The notes beneath the pieces are model-generated. The model ran no database searches, had not been told where the DNA came from, and saw only the letters and a list, made by a program, of their open reading frames with translations. Shown piece by piece: positions 25,853 to 34,596 of a stretch of DNA of 49,379 nt. The DNA lies in assembly GCA_024639765.1 (NCBI GenBank), contig JAHEHU010000012.1, positions 1 through 49,379 of the forward strand, given 5' to 3'. The stretch comes from Eudoraea sp. (GTDB lineage: Bacteria; Bacteroidota; Bacteroidia; Flavobacteriales; Flavobacteriaceae). The position numbers and the translations under genes are program-made. Positions within the stretch are counted from its first letter, which is position 1. The number at the start of each line of letters is the position of its first letter.

Positions 25853-26440
25853 ATGAAAACACTATCGCTGCTACTTGTTTTGCTTCCCATGATCCTTTTT
25901 TCTCAGGAAGACTACTCCAAAGTACTTCCAAAAGAAGTCCAGATAATAACAGCTACCTTACCAGCTCCTGAAGATCAAAGGGATAAGGCTATGGTCTATG
26001 GATATAATAACACAGGAGAGCTCGTGGTATTGCGGACAGGAACCAATAACTTAGTATGTATTGCAGACAACCCCTTCAGGGAAGGGATAAGTGTGAGTTG
26101 TTACTCCAAAAGATTAGAGCCATTTATGGCCAGGGGAAGAGAATTGAATGCACAGGGAAAAACACAAGCCGAACGCAATGAGATCAGAGGTCGGGAAATT
26201 GAATCAGGAATATTGGCAATGCCTAAAGAGCCCAGCATGTTGTATGTATTCTTTGGTTCTGAGGAAGACTATGATAAATCTACCGGAGCATTACCTAATG
26301 GTAAGTTCCGCTATGTGATCTATACCCCTTTTGCCACCACGGAGTCTACCGGACTCCCAGATAAGCCCCATGCCCCGGGAATGCCATGGCTGATGGACCC
26401 CGGGACTCACAGGGCCCATATCATGGTAGGGCCTTTTTAG
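25853..26440 (+). CDS. Secreted protein of unknown function
   Basis: A 195-residue protein with a signal peptide (MKTLSLLLVLLPMILFSQ). I do not recognise a named domain. Notable features are the ITATLPAPEDQRDKAMVYGY segment, a pair of cysteines (NNLVCIAD and SVSCYSK) that could form a disulfide, and a distinctive C-terminal block HAPGMPWLMDPGTHRAHIMV rich in His, Pro and Gly. It lies between the LRR lipoprotein and the sterol-desaturase-like gene on the same strand. It is probably periplasmic or secreted; I cannot assign an activity. Confidence 0.8.
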   Translation: MKTLSLLLVLLPMILFSQEDYSKVLPKEVQIITATLPAPEDQRDKAMVYGYNNTGELVVLRTGTNNLVCIADNPFREGISVSCYSKRLEPFMARGRELNAQGKTQAERNEIRGREIESGILAMPKEPSMLYVFFGSEEDYDKSTGALPNGKFRYVIYTPFATTESTGLPDKPHAPGMPWLMDPGTHRAHIMVGPF

Positions 26441-26501
26441 AATGCGCTTCTCATCATGATTTAGGGGTATTTCACTATCTTTAGCCCATTGACCTTGTCT
26501 T

Positions 26502-27770
26502 ATGGAAACATACGCCAGAGCACTCTTATTTGCAATTCCTTTTTTTATTCTCCTGTTAGTAGTGGAGATCCTATATGGTCATTTTGTAAAAAACCAACAG
26601 CATAAGGTGCTGGATACTGTGAGCAGTATTAGCTCCGGACTCACTAATATTGTGAAAGATTCACTTGGTTTGGGTGTTATCATCGTCAGCTATCCCTTCT
26701 TATTGAAAAATCTTGCGGTATCAAGTGTACAAGCTACCTGGCTGGTATGGGGTATCGCCTTTCTAGCAATTGATTTTGCAGGATATTGGAACCATCGTTT
26801 AAGTCATAAGATCAACTTTTTCTGGAATCAACATGTAATACACCACAGCAGTGAAGAATTTAATCTGGCCTGTGCCCTTAGACAGTCTATTTCCAATCTG
26901 CTTGGCTATTTTCCGCTGTTCCTTATCCCGGCAGCCTTGTTTGGCGTACCCACAGAAGTGATCGCGATCATTGCACCAATACATCTTTTTGCTCAGTTCT
27001 GGTATCATACCCAACATATCGGCAAGATGGGTTGGTTAGAATACGTGATCATTACCCCTTCTCAGCACAGGGTGCATCATGCCATAAATCCAGAATATAT
27101 TGATAAGAACCTGGGTCAGATACTGTGTATATGGGATAGAATGTTTGGTACCTTTCAGGAAGAATTAGAAGGGGTGCCACCGCAATATGGCGTGCTAAAA
27201 CCTGTACATACCTGGAACCCTATCCTTATAAACTTTCAACATCTCTGGCGGCTTATACTGGATGCCTGGCGAACACGCAACATTAGGGATAAATTCAGGA
27301 TCTGGTTCATGCCAACGGGTTGGCGACCGGCCGATGTAAAGCAAACCTATCCAATTGAAGTAATTGAAGATGTGTACTCATTTAACAGATATCAAACAAC
27401 AGCCTCTCCCTTTTTAAAAGGGTATGCCGTATTTCAAATGGTTTTCACCTTAGGACTTATTCTATTTATGTTTTACAATTATACTGCCATAGGTAATACC
27501 GGCTTACTGTTGTGTGGCGCTTTTGTGTTTTTAGGAATCTATGGTTACACAACATTGATGGATCGTAAAACCTATGCTGTGTATATCGAGGTTATTAGGG
27601 CGATGATAGGGATCATCTTTATTATTGTCACAGGAGATTGGTTTGGGATAGATGCAATTTGGGGCTATGGAAGTTTGTTCATTGGCCTTTATTTTATAAT
27701 CACAGCATTGGGCGGCTTTTACTTTACCTTTATTGAACGCCCAGACATTTACGAGGAAATAGCTTTTTAA
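26502..27770 (+). CDS. Sterol desaturase/fatty acid hydroxylase family protein, alkylglycerol monooxygenase-like
   Basis: A 422-residue integral membrane protein with a diiron histidine cluster: His98 and His102 (HRLSH), His111, His114 and His115 (HVIHHSSEEFN), His169 and His172, and His189, His192 and His193 (TPSQHRVHHAIN). The HHSSEEFNLACALRQS segment is the form seen in alkylglycerol monooxygenase (TMEM195/AGMO) rather than in sterol C5 desaturases. AGMO cleaves ether lipids using tetrahydrobiopterin. The C-terminal 130 residues add about four more membrane helices. The creatininase-family gene follows after 10 bases. Substrate is inferred, not shown. Confidence 0.85.
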   Translation: METYARALLFAIPFFILLLVVEILYGHFVKNQQHKVLDTVSSISSGLTNIVKDSLGLGVIIVSYPFLLKNLAVSSVQATWLVWGIAFLAIDFAGYWNHRLSHKINFFWNQHVIHHSSEEFNLACALRQSISNLLGYFPLFLIPAALFGVPTEVIAIIAPIHLFAQFWYHTQHIGKMGWLEYVIITPSQHRVHHAINPEYIDKNLGQILCIWDRMFGTFQEELEGVPPQYGVLKPVHTWNPILINFQHLWRLILDAWRTRNIRDKFRIWFMPTGWRPADVKQTYPIEVIEDVYSFNRYQTTASPFLKGYAVFQMVFTLGLILFMFYNYTAIGNTGLLLCGAFVFLGIYGYTTLMDRKTYAVYIEVIRAMIGIIFIIVTGDWFGIDAIWGYGSLFIGLYFIITALGGFYFTFIERPDIYEEIAF

Positions 27771-27780
27771 AATAATAGTT

Positions 27781-28548
27781 ATGTCTATAAGACCCTATAT
27801 TCTGGCCGAAACCAACTGGAACTCACTAAAAGACACCTCTTTTGAATTGGCCATATTGCCCTGGGGTGCTACGGAAGCACACAATTACCACCTGCCCTAT
27901 GCCACTGACAATTACGAATCAGAGTACCTTGCAGCCGAAGCTGCCAGACAGGCCTGGGAGTTAGGAGGCAGACCAATTGTTTTGCCCACAATACCCTTTG
28001 GTGTCAATACGGGACAATCGGATATTTACCTGGATATAAATCTGAATCCCAGTACTCAGATGGCAATTCTCGACGATGTCATAACCGTACTTAACCGCCA
28101 AGGGCTTAAAAAACTATTGATCTTCAATAGTCATGGAGGGAATAATTTTAAACCTATAGTACGAGAATTAGGACTTCGTTTCCCCGATATGTTTATCTGT
28201 TTTTCCAATTGGTTTCAATCAATGGATCGTGCCAACTATTTTGTGGAAAAAGGAGACCATGCTGAAGAGATGGAAACAAGTTTGCTATTGTACCTGAAAC
28301 CAGAACTAGTGCTACCTAAGAAATTCTGGGGGAAAGGCAGGGCCAAGGCATTTAAGATAAAGGCTTTCTCGGAAGGCTGGGTGTGGGCAGAACGTAAATG
28401 GTCCCAAATATCTGAAGATACCGGGGTTGGGGATCCTGCACATGCTACCAAGGAAAAAGGAGAACAATTCTTCAAAGATGTAACGGCAAAAATGGGGAAA
28501 CTTATGCTAGACCTGTGTAAGGCTGATGTTTCGGATCTTTACGAATAA
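27781..28548 (+). CDS. Creatininase family amidohydrolase
   Basis: A 255-residue protein of the creatininase/FAPy-hydrolase family. Metal-ligand candidates are Glu32, His34 and Asp43 in GATEAHNYHLPYATD, with the later GDHAEEMETS region providing His and Glu, and FNSHGGNN forming the conserved loop. Members hydrolyse creatinine, formamidopyrimidine intermediates or mycofactocin-type peptides, so the substrate here is open. It follows the AGMO-like gene by 10 bases and is probably co-transcribed. Its stop is 3 bases from the stop of the convergent ACBP gene. Confidence 0.9.
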   Translation: MSIRPYILAETNWNSLKDTSFELAILPWGATEAHNYHLPYATDNYESEYLAAEAARQAWELGGRPIVLPTIPFGVNTGQSDIYLDINLNPSTQMAILDDVITVLNRQGLKKLLIFNSHGGNNFKPIVRELGLRFPDMFICFSNWFQSMDRANYFVEKGDHAEEMETSLLLYLKPELVLPKKFWGKGRAKAFKIKAFSEGWVWAERKWSQISEDTGVGDPAHATKEKGEQFFKDVTAKMGKLMLDLCKADVSDLYE

Positions 28549-28551
28549 TAC

Positions 28552-28821
28552 TTAAAAAGAGCTTCTTCCAAACTCCTTTTTTACGAGTCCTATGTACATT
28601 TCCATGGCCTCCTCTGGCTGTAAATTCTTTGCCTGGATAAGAGCGTTGGCCTTAAAAGCGTTGATCAGAGGGGTCTTACTTCCTGGATTATTATAATTCT
28701 TATTGGCTATTTTATAATACGCGTATAACTTTAATAGCAAATCTGGGGGTATGGGGTCTGTGTAGTTGTTTATAAAAGCAACCGCCTTTTCAAATTCGGA
28801 ATATAGATTATCCTTCTTCAT
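28552..28821 (-). CDS. Acyl-CoA-binding protein
   Basis: An 89-residue four-helix ACBP. The typical sequence is visible: FEKAVAFINNYTDPIPPDLL, LKLYAYYKIANKNYNNPG, then INAFKANALIQAKNL. These hold the Tyr and Lys residues that bind the CoA phosphate and the acyl chain. The ATG at 28821 overlaps the end of psd by 14 bases; a longer TTG start is possible but unneeded. ACBP is rare in bacteria but usual in Bacteroidetes. Its place behind psd and cdsA suggests that it supplies or buffers acyl-CoA for phospholipid synthesis. Confidence 0.92.
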   Translation of the reverse strand: MKKDNLYSEFEKAVAFINNYTDPIPPDLLLKLYAYYKIANKNYNNPGSKTPLINAFKANALIQAKNLQPEEAMEMYIGLVKKEFGRSSF

Positions 28822-29479
28822 TTTCCTCCTTAACACTGGCAATACATGTTATTGCCCCTTTTACTTTTTGATTTAGCTTCACGGCAATGCGCGCATCTAA
28901 AGGTAAAAATAAATCTACCCTGGAACCAAACTTGATAAAACCGCTGTCCTCTCCTTGCTGAACACTCTCTCCTTCTTCTGCGTAGTTCACAATTCGCCTG
29001 GCCATGGCACCGGCGATTTGACGATATAATATATCTCCAAACTTAGGAGTTCTGATGACCACAGAGGTACGCTCATTCTCTTCGCTCGCCTTTGGATGCC
29101 AGGCCACTAAATATTTACCTGGATGATATTTAGAATACTTTATTAGGCCACTGGCAGGATAACGGGTTACATGTACATTTATAGGAGACATAAAAATAGA
29201 GACCTGCTGTCTTTCGTCTTTAAAATATTCGGTTTCCTTAACCCTTTCTATAACAACTACCTTTCCGTCTACGGGTGCATGGATTTCGTCAAAGTTCTTA
29301 TTTGCAATCCTTTTGGGATTTCTGAAGAATTGCAATATTAGGATGAGAACCACTAAAGAAACCACCTGTACAACCAACTTTATCGTGGGATCAATAATAA
29401 AAAAGTGAGCAGCCAGGACGATCGCAGCTACGCCAAAAAAAGTAGATAGGATGATGACACGACCTTCTCTATGAAACAT
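28808..29479 (-). CDS. psd: Phosphatidylserine decarboxylase
   Basis: A 223-residue pyruvoyl enzyme of the short bacterial type. Two N-terminal membrane helices occupy about 8-50. FFRNPKR and HAPVDGKVVVIERV are family signatures, and self-cleavage at Gly185-Ser186 in KFGSRVDLFLP would create the pyruvoyl group of the alpha subunit. It makes phosphatidylethanolamine, the main membrane lipid of many Bacteroidetes. It overlaps cdsA by 11 bases and ACBP by 14, so the three are tightly coupled. Confidence 0.95.
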   Translation of the reverse strand: MFHREGRVIILSTFFGVAAIVLAAHFFIIDPTIKLVVQVVSLVVLILILQFFRNPKRIANKNFDEIHAPVDGKVVVIERVKETEYFKDERQQVSIFMSPINVHVTRYPASGLIKYSKYHPGKYLVAWHPKASEENERTSVVIRTPKFGDILYRQIAGAMARRIVNYAEEGESVQQGEDSGFIKFGSRVDLFLPLDARIAVKLNQKVKGAITCIASVKEENEEG

Positions 29480-30269
29480 AGGTAAAAATATTTAATGTCA
29501 AATATGCAAATGGTGCTGCAAATATAAGACTATCTAACCTATCGAGCATTCCACCGTGTCCCGGCAAGATGGCACCGCTGTCTTTTACTCCTGCTTCGCG
29601 TTTTAATTTAGATTCCACAAGATCGCCTACACTACCCATGCCAACGATAACCGCAGCTAGGATGACCCATTCTGTTGGTTTTACAATGGGTTCGTATTGC
29701 GCCATGATATAGGCCGCTATCATGGTAAAAACAAAGCCACCAATGGTTCCCTCAATTGTTTTTTTTGGTGAAACTGAAGGAAACAGCTTTCTTTTTCCAA
29801 TAGACTTCCCTACCAGGTATGCAAATGAATCATTCACCCATATGAGAATAAATATTCCCATGATCAACATTTTTGCAAAGGCATCATCTTTGTATGGGAT
29901 CATGGTTAGGAAGATACATCCTCCGCCAATATAGAAAAGACCTATGCAAAACTTTTGATAGGTTCGATATATTTTTTTGCGTGAAAATAGGAAGTAAATA
30001 AGGGCAATATTTACAGTGATGGAAAGAAACATTAGAATATTAATGAGTACAGCATCTCTGATAATGTAAATAAATAACCACCATAATCCCAGATAGGCAG
30101 CAAAGACATGATATCCACGAAGATTAACTAATTTCTTGTATTCATAGAGGCATGCAAGACCAAAGACCATGAAGAGAAAATCGAAGGCGTCAGAACTTAG
30201 GAATACCGCCGAGAGAAGTAAAATAACATAAACAACCCCCGTAAGTAAACGCCTTAAAAGTTCCTTCAT
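29469..30269 (-). CDS. cdsA: Phosphatidate cytidylyltransferase
   Basis: A 266-residue integral membrane protein with about seven to eight helices. The CDP-diacylglycerol synthase signature is at the C-terminal end: ESKLKREAGVKDSGAILPGH then GGMLDRLD, with Asp243 and Asp246 as metal ligands. SFAYLVGKSIGKRKLFPSVS precedes it. It makes CDP-diacylglycerol, the precursor of phosphatidylserine. It starts 1 base after the LUD gene and overlaps psd by 11 bases. Confidence 0.96.
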   Translation of the reverse strand: MKELLRRLLTGVVYVILLLSAVFLSSDAFDFLFMVFGLACLYEYKKLVNLRGYHVFAAYLGLWWLFIYIIRDAVLINILMFLSITVNIALIYFLFSRKKIYRTYQKFCIGLFYIGGGCIFLTMIPYKDDAFAKMLIMGIFILIWVNDSFAYLVGKSIGKRKLFPSVSPKKTIEGTIGGFVFTMIAAYIMAQYEPIVKPTEWVILAAVIVGMGSVGDLVESKLKREAGVKDSGAILPGHGGMLDRLDSLIFAAPFAYLTLNIFTYVS

Positions 30270-30270
30270 C

Positions 30271-30885
30271 CTATAAGTCTTCCAATAGTAAGAGGTATAA
30301 ATGCTTAGAACTACTTCCGTACGTTAGAAAATCATCTGCATTTTCATTGGTAGCCTGAAAGTGTTTTAAAGTAGTGATATTGGCAGGGATGCCTTGTTTG
30401 TATTTCTTCTTGATCGATTTTAAACCTTCACCAATATTTTCAACCAACTGACTGGTAGTGGCATATACGATGACGTTTTCGGGAAGTTCGTTGAGTTTTT
30501 TTTCTTTCAATTGATTAGAGCATACCAAAATAGAACCATTTTGAGCTATAAGGTGCTCACAGGTAGTAAAAAAGATCTCACTGGTATTGGCGTTGTTGGT
30601 AAAAACAACGTTCTCCTTTGAGAATTTTTCTTCTAATCTAGGGTCCATGCTGAAGAAAGACTGCTCTTCCCAGTGATTTTCCTCTACAATATTTTTTAAG
30701 GCATCGGAGACCTCCGCAAAAGAATCGCAATACAGGAATTTCCCTCCGTTCTTTTTAAAATGAATGGTAAATTTTTCATCTATGGGAAGATTGAGATCGG
30801 GCATGTGAACCCCTCTGGTCTCTACAGTTGCTTTAGAGACCTTCTTTTTTTTACCTCCCCCAAATAAGTTGGAAAATAATCCCAT
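30271..30885 (-). CDS. LUD domain protein (LutC/YkgG-like)
   Basis: A 204-residue protein whose C-terminal part fits the LUD (lactate utilisation, DUF162) fold: FTTCEHLIAQNGSILVCSNQ, then LPENVIVYATTSQLVENIGE and LKHFQATN. Other LutC proteins act with LutA and LutB in lactate oxidation, but neither is nearby. The gene instead sits between ftsH and cdsA, as I recall from other flavobacteria, so its job is probably different and unknown. The N-terminus (about 1-25) is Lys-rich and disordered-looking. Confidence 0.8.
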   Translation of the reverse strand: MGLFSNLFGGGKKKKVSKATVETRGVHMPDLNLPIDEKFTIHFKKNGGKFLYCDSFAEVSDALKNIVEENHWEEQSFFSMDPRLEEKFSKENVVFTNNANTSEIFFTTCEHLIAQNGSILVCSNQLKEKKLNELPENVIVYATTSQLVENIGEGLKSIKKKYKQGIPANITTLKHFQATNENADDFLTYGSSSKHLYLLLLEDL

Positions 30886-30938
30886 TTCTTGATTTAGTGC
30901 TTGTTTAATGTACTAAATTCTAGAAGAACTCAAGGCAT

Positions 30939-32966
30939 TTATTTCTTATCCTTGGCAAGTTCTTCTGGTTTTTCTTCGTCTATGGCCTCATCCTTGTCCT
31001 TAGACTCCACCTCATTTATGCTTATTTCTTGTCCTTTTTGGTCAAAATGCTTTTCAAAAGGTCTTTTGCCAAAGATCTTCTCAAGATCTTCTTTAAAGAT
31101 AACCTCTTTTTCTAATAACCTTTCCGCCAATTCGGTCAACTTGTCTTTGTTCTTCTTTAAGACGTCAATGGCCCTGGCATATTGAACTTCAATGAGTTTA
31201 GAGATTTCCTGATCAATGGTCTGCGCCGTTTCTTCACTGTACGGTTTTGTGAAACCATATTCATTTTGACCGGAGGAATCATAATAGGTTAGGTTCCCTA
31301 TCGCGTCATTAAGACCATAAATGGTCACCATGGCCCGTGCTTGTTTTGTTACTTTTTCCAGGTCACTCAAGGCGCCTGTAGAGATCTTATCAAATATCAC
31401 CTTTTCCGCGGCTCTTCCTCCGAGGGTGGCACACATCTCATCTTTCATTTGTTCTGGACGAACAATAAGTCGCTCTTCAGGTAAGTACCATGCAGAGCCT
31501 AAAGATTGACCCCTTGGTACAATAGTTACCTTAACAAGAGGTGCCGCATGTTCTAACATCCAGCTTACGGTAGCATGACCTGCTTCGTGATAAGCTATTG
31601 TCTTTTTTTCATCTTGTGTAATGATCTTGTTCTTCTTCTCCAGTCCTCCGACAATACGATCTACCGCATCTAAAAAATCTTGCTTGGTTACCGCCTTTTT
31701 TTCTTTTCTTGCAGCGATAAGTGCTGCTTCATTACAAACATTGGCAATATCTGCTCCGGAAAATCCCGGGGTCTGCCGTGCCAGAAAATCAAGATCGAGC
31801 GTTTCAGCCGTTTTAATAGGTCTTAAATGTACCTCAAAGATCTCTTTACGTTCCCTGATATCGGGAAGATCTACGTAGATCTGCCTGTCGAACCTTCCTG
31901 CCCGCATAAGTGCTTTGTCCAGTACATCGGCGCGGTTTGTTGCTGCTAAGACTATTACATTGGTGTTGGTGCCAAAACCATCCATTTCGGTAAGGAGTTG
32001 GTTCAGCGTATTTTCACGCTCATCATTGGAACCTGTAAAATTATTTTTTCCTCTGGCCCGTCCAATTGCATCTATTTCATCAATGAAAATTATAGCCGGC
32101 GCCTTATCCTTGGCTTGTTTGAACAAGTCACGAACCCTGGAGGCCCCAACACCTACAAACATTTCAACAAAGTCTGAACCAGACAAGGAAAAGAACGGAA
32201 CCTTAGCTTCCCCTGCCACGGCTTTTGCAAGTAAGGTCTTTCCGGTACCGGGAGGACCTACAAGTAAGGCTCCCTTTGGAATTTTTCCTCCCAGAGAGGT
32301 ATATTTATCAGGATTTTTGAGGAATTCCACAATCTCTTCTATCTCTTCTTTTGCACCTTCGAGACCCGCTACATCCTTAAAAGAGGTCCTGGTATCTGTT
32401 TTCTCATCAAAGAGTTTTGCTTTGGACTTACCAATATTAAAGATCTGCCCACCGGCACCACCGGCACCACCACCAGACATACGCCTCATCAGGTAGATCC
32501 AAATTCCTATAATAAGAACAAATGGAATAATGGTGATCAGAAGATCCATTATCACATTCGATTCCTTGTCGAATTCAACAATGGTATTAAGAGAATTTTC
32601 CTTTTTTATCTCGGTGATCTCATTTTGAAAGATCTGAAGGTCACCATAATCCAGCACATATTGGGGGATCTCAGCCGTAGTAGGAAAGAAGGGCTTATTA
32701 GCTACATCTTTGTGTACATCCTTTGCTAAGGCCTCTTCTGTTAGAAATACCTTGGCCTGATTGGTATTGGTGATGATCAATATCTTAGAGATATCACCTG
32801 CCCTCAGGTATTGTTGTAATTCTGAAGTGGTCGTCTTTCTGGTTGAAGACAAGTTACCACTCCCAAATATGTTGAATGCTATTAGTAAAACCGCGATTAA
32901 GCCATAAATCCACCAGGAGCTGAATTTTGGTTTTTTCTGCGGAGTATTATTGTTTTCTTTAGCCAT
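30939..32966 (-). CDS. ftsH: ATP-dependent zinc metalloprotease FtsH
   Basis: A 675-residue membrane AAA protease. Two membrane helices (about 17-34 and 140-160) flank a periplasmic domain. Walker A is GPPGTGKT at 237-244, Walker B is IIFIDEIDAIG, and the second region of homology ends in AGRFDRQIYVDLPD. The zinc site is HEAGH at 460-464. It degrades membrane proteins and, in several bacteria, regulates lipid A synthesis through LpxC. The acidic C-terminal tail is unusually long and Lys/Glu-rich. It follows rsfS by 3 bases and leads into the LUD-cdsA-psd-ACBP run. Confidence 0.97.
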   Translation of the reverse strand: MAKENNNTPQKKPKFSSWWIYGLIAVLLIAFNIFGSGNLSSTRKTTTSELQQYLRAGDISKILIITNTNQAKVFLTEEALAKDVHKDVANKPFFPTTAEIPQYVLDYGDLQIFQNEITEIKKENSLNTIVEFDKESNVIMDLLITIIPFVLIIGIWIYLMRRMSGGGAGGAGGQIFNIGKSKAKLFDEKTDTRTSFKDVAGLEGAKEEIEEIVEFLKNPDKYTSLGGKIPKGALLVGPPGTGKTLLAKAVAGEAKVPFFSLSGSDFVEMFVGVGASRVRDLFKQAKDKAPAIIFIDEIDAIGRARGKNNFTGSNDERENTLNQLLTEMDGFGTNTNVIVLAATNRADVLDKALMRAGRFDRQIYVDLPDIRERKEIFEVHLRPIKTAETLDLDFLARQTPGFSGADIANVCNEAALIAARKEKKAVTKQDFLDAVDRIVGGLEKKNKIITQDEKKTIAYHEAGHATVSWMLEHAAPLVKVTIVPRGQSLGSAWYLPEERLIVRPEQMKDEMCATLGGRAAEKVIFDKISTGALSDLEKVTKQARAMVTIYGLNDAIGNLTYYDSSGQNEYGFTKPYSEETAQTIDQEISKLIEVQYARAIDVLKKNKDKLTELAERLLEKEVIFKEDLEKIFGKRPFEKHFDQKGQEISINEVESKDKDEAIDEEKPEELAKDKK

Positions 32967-32969
32967 TTT

Positions 32970-33347
32970 TTATTGATTAAAACTACTTTCCACCATGGTT
33001 AATTTCGCATCGCCCCATAGCCCTTCAATATCATAGAAATCTCTCACTTGCTTTTGAAAAACATGAACTACTACATTCACATAATCCAAAAGCACCCATT
33101 CGGCATTGTCTGAACCTTCTACATGCCAGGGTTTATCTTTTATTCCTTTACTTACTATTTTTTGAACTGAATTTACGATCGCATTCACATGCGTATTGGA
33201 GGTTCCGTTACATATAACAAAATAGTCGCAAACCGTGTTTTCTATATCTCTAAGGTCGAGTAGATTGATTTCAAGTCCTTTAACTTCTTCTATTCCTTGT
33301 AATATTAAAGCGATTAACTCATCTGCGCTAGCCTTCGGTTTCTGCAT
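32970..33347 (-). CDS. rsfS: Ribosome silencing factor (Iojap/RsfS)
   Basis: A 125-residue protein with the Iojap fold: LDLRDIENTVCDYFVICNGT, SNTHVNAIVNSVQK, and WHVEGSDNAEWVLLDYVNVV then HVFQ. It binds ribosomal protein uL14 and blocks subunit joining when nutrients are short. It is the first gene of the minus-strand run to ftsH (3 bases apart). A -7 box TAACTTTG on the minus strand is 19 bases before the start. Confidence 0.95.
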   Translation of the reverse strand: MQKPKASADELIALILQGIEEVKGLEINLLDLRDIENTVCDYFVICNGTSNTHVNAIVNSVQKIVSKGIKDKPWHVEGSDNAEWVLLDYVNVVVHVFQKQVRDFYDIEGLWGDAKLTMVESSFNQ

Positions 33348-33366
33348 CCAACTTTTTTAGTTTTTA

Positions 33367-33374
33367 CAAAGTTA
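33367..33374 (-). promoter_or_regulatory. Candidate -7 box for the rsfS-ftsH operon
   Basis: The minus strand reads TAACTTTG, a perfect TAnnTTTG. It lies 19 bases before the rsfS ATG. A -33 TTTG at the right distance is not clear; the divergent birA gene starts 69 bases away. Confidence 0.4.
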
Positions 33375-33443
33375 TTATTTTTTTGTTTTCTTAACCATTG
33401 ATTTTAACATAACATTGTAGCAGCAACGGTTCTTCTTAATAAA

Positions 33444-34172
33444 ATGAATATAATCAAAGTTAGTGCCACGGATTCTACCAATCTGCATCTTAAAAGATTG
33501 TTACGAAATAGTGCTCTGGAAGATTTTACAGTATTGGTCGCGGAAACCCAAAAGCAGGGCAGGGGACAGGGCGGTGCTCATTGGATTACAGAATCTGGTA
33601 AAAACCTGACCTTTAGCGTCTTGAAGTATTTTAATGCGCATCTTGCAAAGGATCAGTTTCTTGTTTCCATAGCAATTTCACTTGCTGTGTACAAGGCCCT
33701 AGCGGCCATTAAAATTCCGGATCTTTCTATAAAATGGCCAAACGACATTCTGTCAGGCAACAGAAAACTTTGCGGTATCTTGATAGAAAATACCATGAAA
33801 GGTCCTTTTCTCAAACATTCAATTATTGGAATAGGTGTTAACGTTAACCAAGGAACCTTTGATTCTTTGCCTAACGCATCCTCCTTAAGCCTTGTATCTG
33901 GAAAGACCTATGATCTTATGAGGCTTTTGGAAGACATATTGCTTCATTTAAAGCAACAGTTAGCTTTGTTGGATGCGAATGGGATGGAAACTGCTTTCGA
34001 AGAATATGAAGAACTACTTTTTAGAAAAGATGAACTATCTATCTATGAGATCGAGGAAAGTGAGGTAGAAGGCATCATAAGAGGTGTTACCAAGGAGGGA
34101 AGGCTACTCTTAGAATACGGATCCAAGGGAGTTGAATCTTTCGGGCTTAAAGAAATAGGGTATTGTCTGTAA
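33444..34172 (+). CDS. birA: Biotin--[acetyl-CoA-carboxylase] ligase
   Basis: A 242-residue biotin protein ligase. The biotin/ATP-binding loop is GRGQGG at 39-44 and the core motif is KWPND at 97-101 with Lys108 nearby (GNRKLCGILIE). It makes biotinyl-AMP and transfers biotin to the carrier protein of acetyl-CoA carboxylase. The protein starts directly with the catalytic domain, so it lacks the helix-turn-helix of E. coli BirA and cannot repress transcription that way. It is divergent from rsfS. Confidence 0.94.
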   Translation: MNIIKVSATDSTNLHLKRLLRNSALEDFTVLVAETQKQGRGQGGAHWITESGKNLTFSVLKYFNAHLAKDQFLVSIAISLAVYKALAAIKIPDLSIKWPNDILSGNRKLCGILIENTMKGPFLKHSIIGIGVNVNQGTFDSLPNASSLSLVSGKTYDLMRLLEDILLHLKQQLALLDANGMETAFEEYEELLFRKDELSIYEIEESEVEGIIRGVTKEGRLLLEYGSKGVESFGLKEIGYCL

Positions 34173-34199
34173 ACACTTCCATACCCTTGTTGGCCAGCA

Positions 34200-34592
34200 C
34201 TACAATTTTGTTAGATTCTCTGAAAGCGTACCCATAAAATTCGTAATGGGGTTTTTGATCATCATCGCCATCATAGCATTGAATTCACCTTCGAAATTTA
34301 GTGTCACTTCACTGCTATTGCTATCAATGGCATTTATTTGGGCACTAAGGGTAAAAGGCAGTTTCTCGCTTGCTGCCCCAAGGACCACTCGCTCAAACGG
34401 CACTTGCTCCTTACGTTTTAATACTATTTGTGGCATGCCTTTCAGCGCAAAAAGGAATGTATCCTCATCAATGATCTCAAACTTATCAATTGACTCTGGC
34501 ATTAACTGCTCAAAATTCTTTAGATCTGTAAGAAAAGTGTAGACGGCCTCATTACTCTTTTCAATGGTCTTTTTTGGTGTTTCTATATGCAT
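34200..34592 (-). CDS. SRPBCC (START-like) family protein
   Basis: A 130-residue protein with the helix-grip pattern of polyketide cyclase/START domains: NEAVYTFLTDLKNFEQLMPE at the start and a long C-terminal helix MMAMMIKNPITNFMGTLSEN. It probably binds a hydrophobic ligand or lipid. No active site can be named. It lies 4 bases downstream of pyrE on the same strand and is likely co-transcribed with it. Confidence 0.85.
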   Translation of the reverse strand: MHIETPKKTIEKSNEAVYTFLTDLKNFEQLMPESIDKFEIIDEDTFLFALKGMPQIVLKRKEQVPFERVVLGAASEKLPFTLSAQINAIDSNSSEVTLNFEGEFNAMMAMMIKNPITNFMGTLSENLTKL

Positions 34593-34596
34593 ATTA

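Noticed and set aside
31915-32496. A 193-codon open frame antisense to ftsH.
   Set aside because: It lies entirely within the conserved ATPase region of ftsH and its translation is serine-rich low-complexity sequence typical of a shadow frame.
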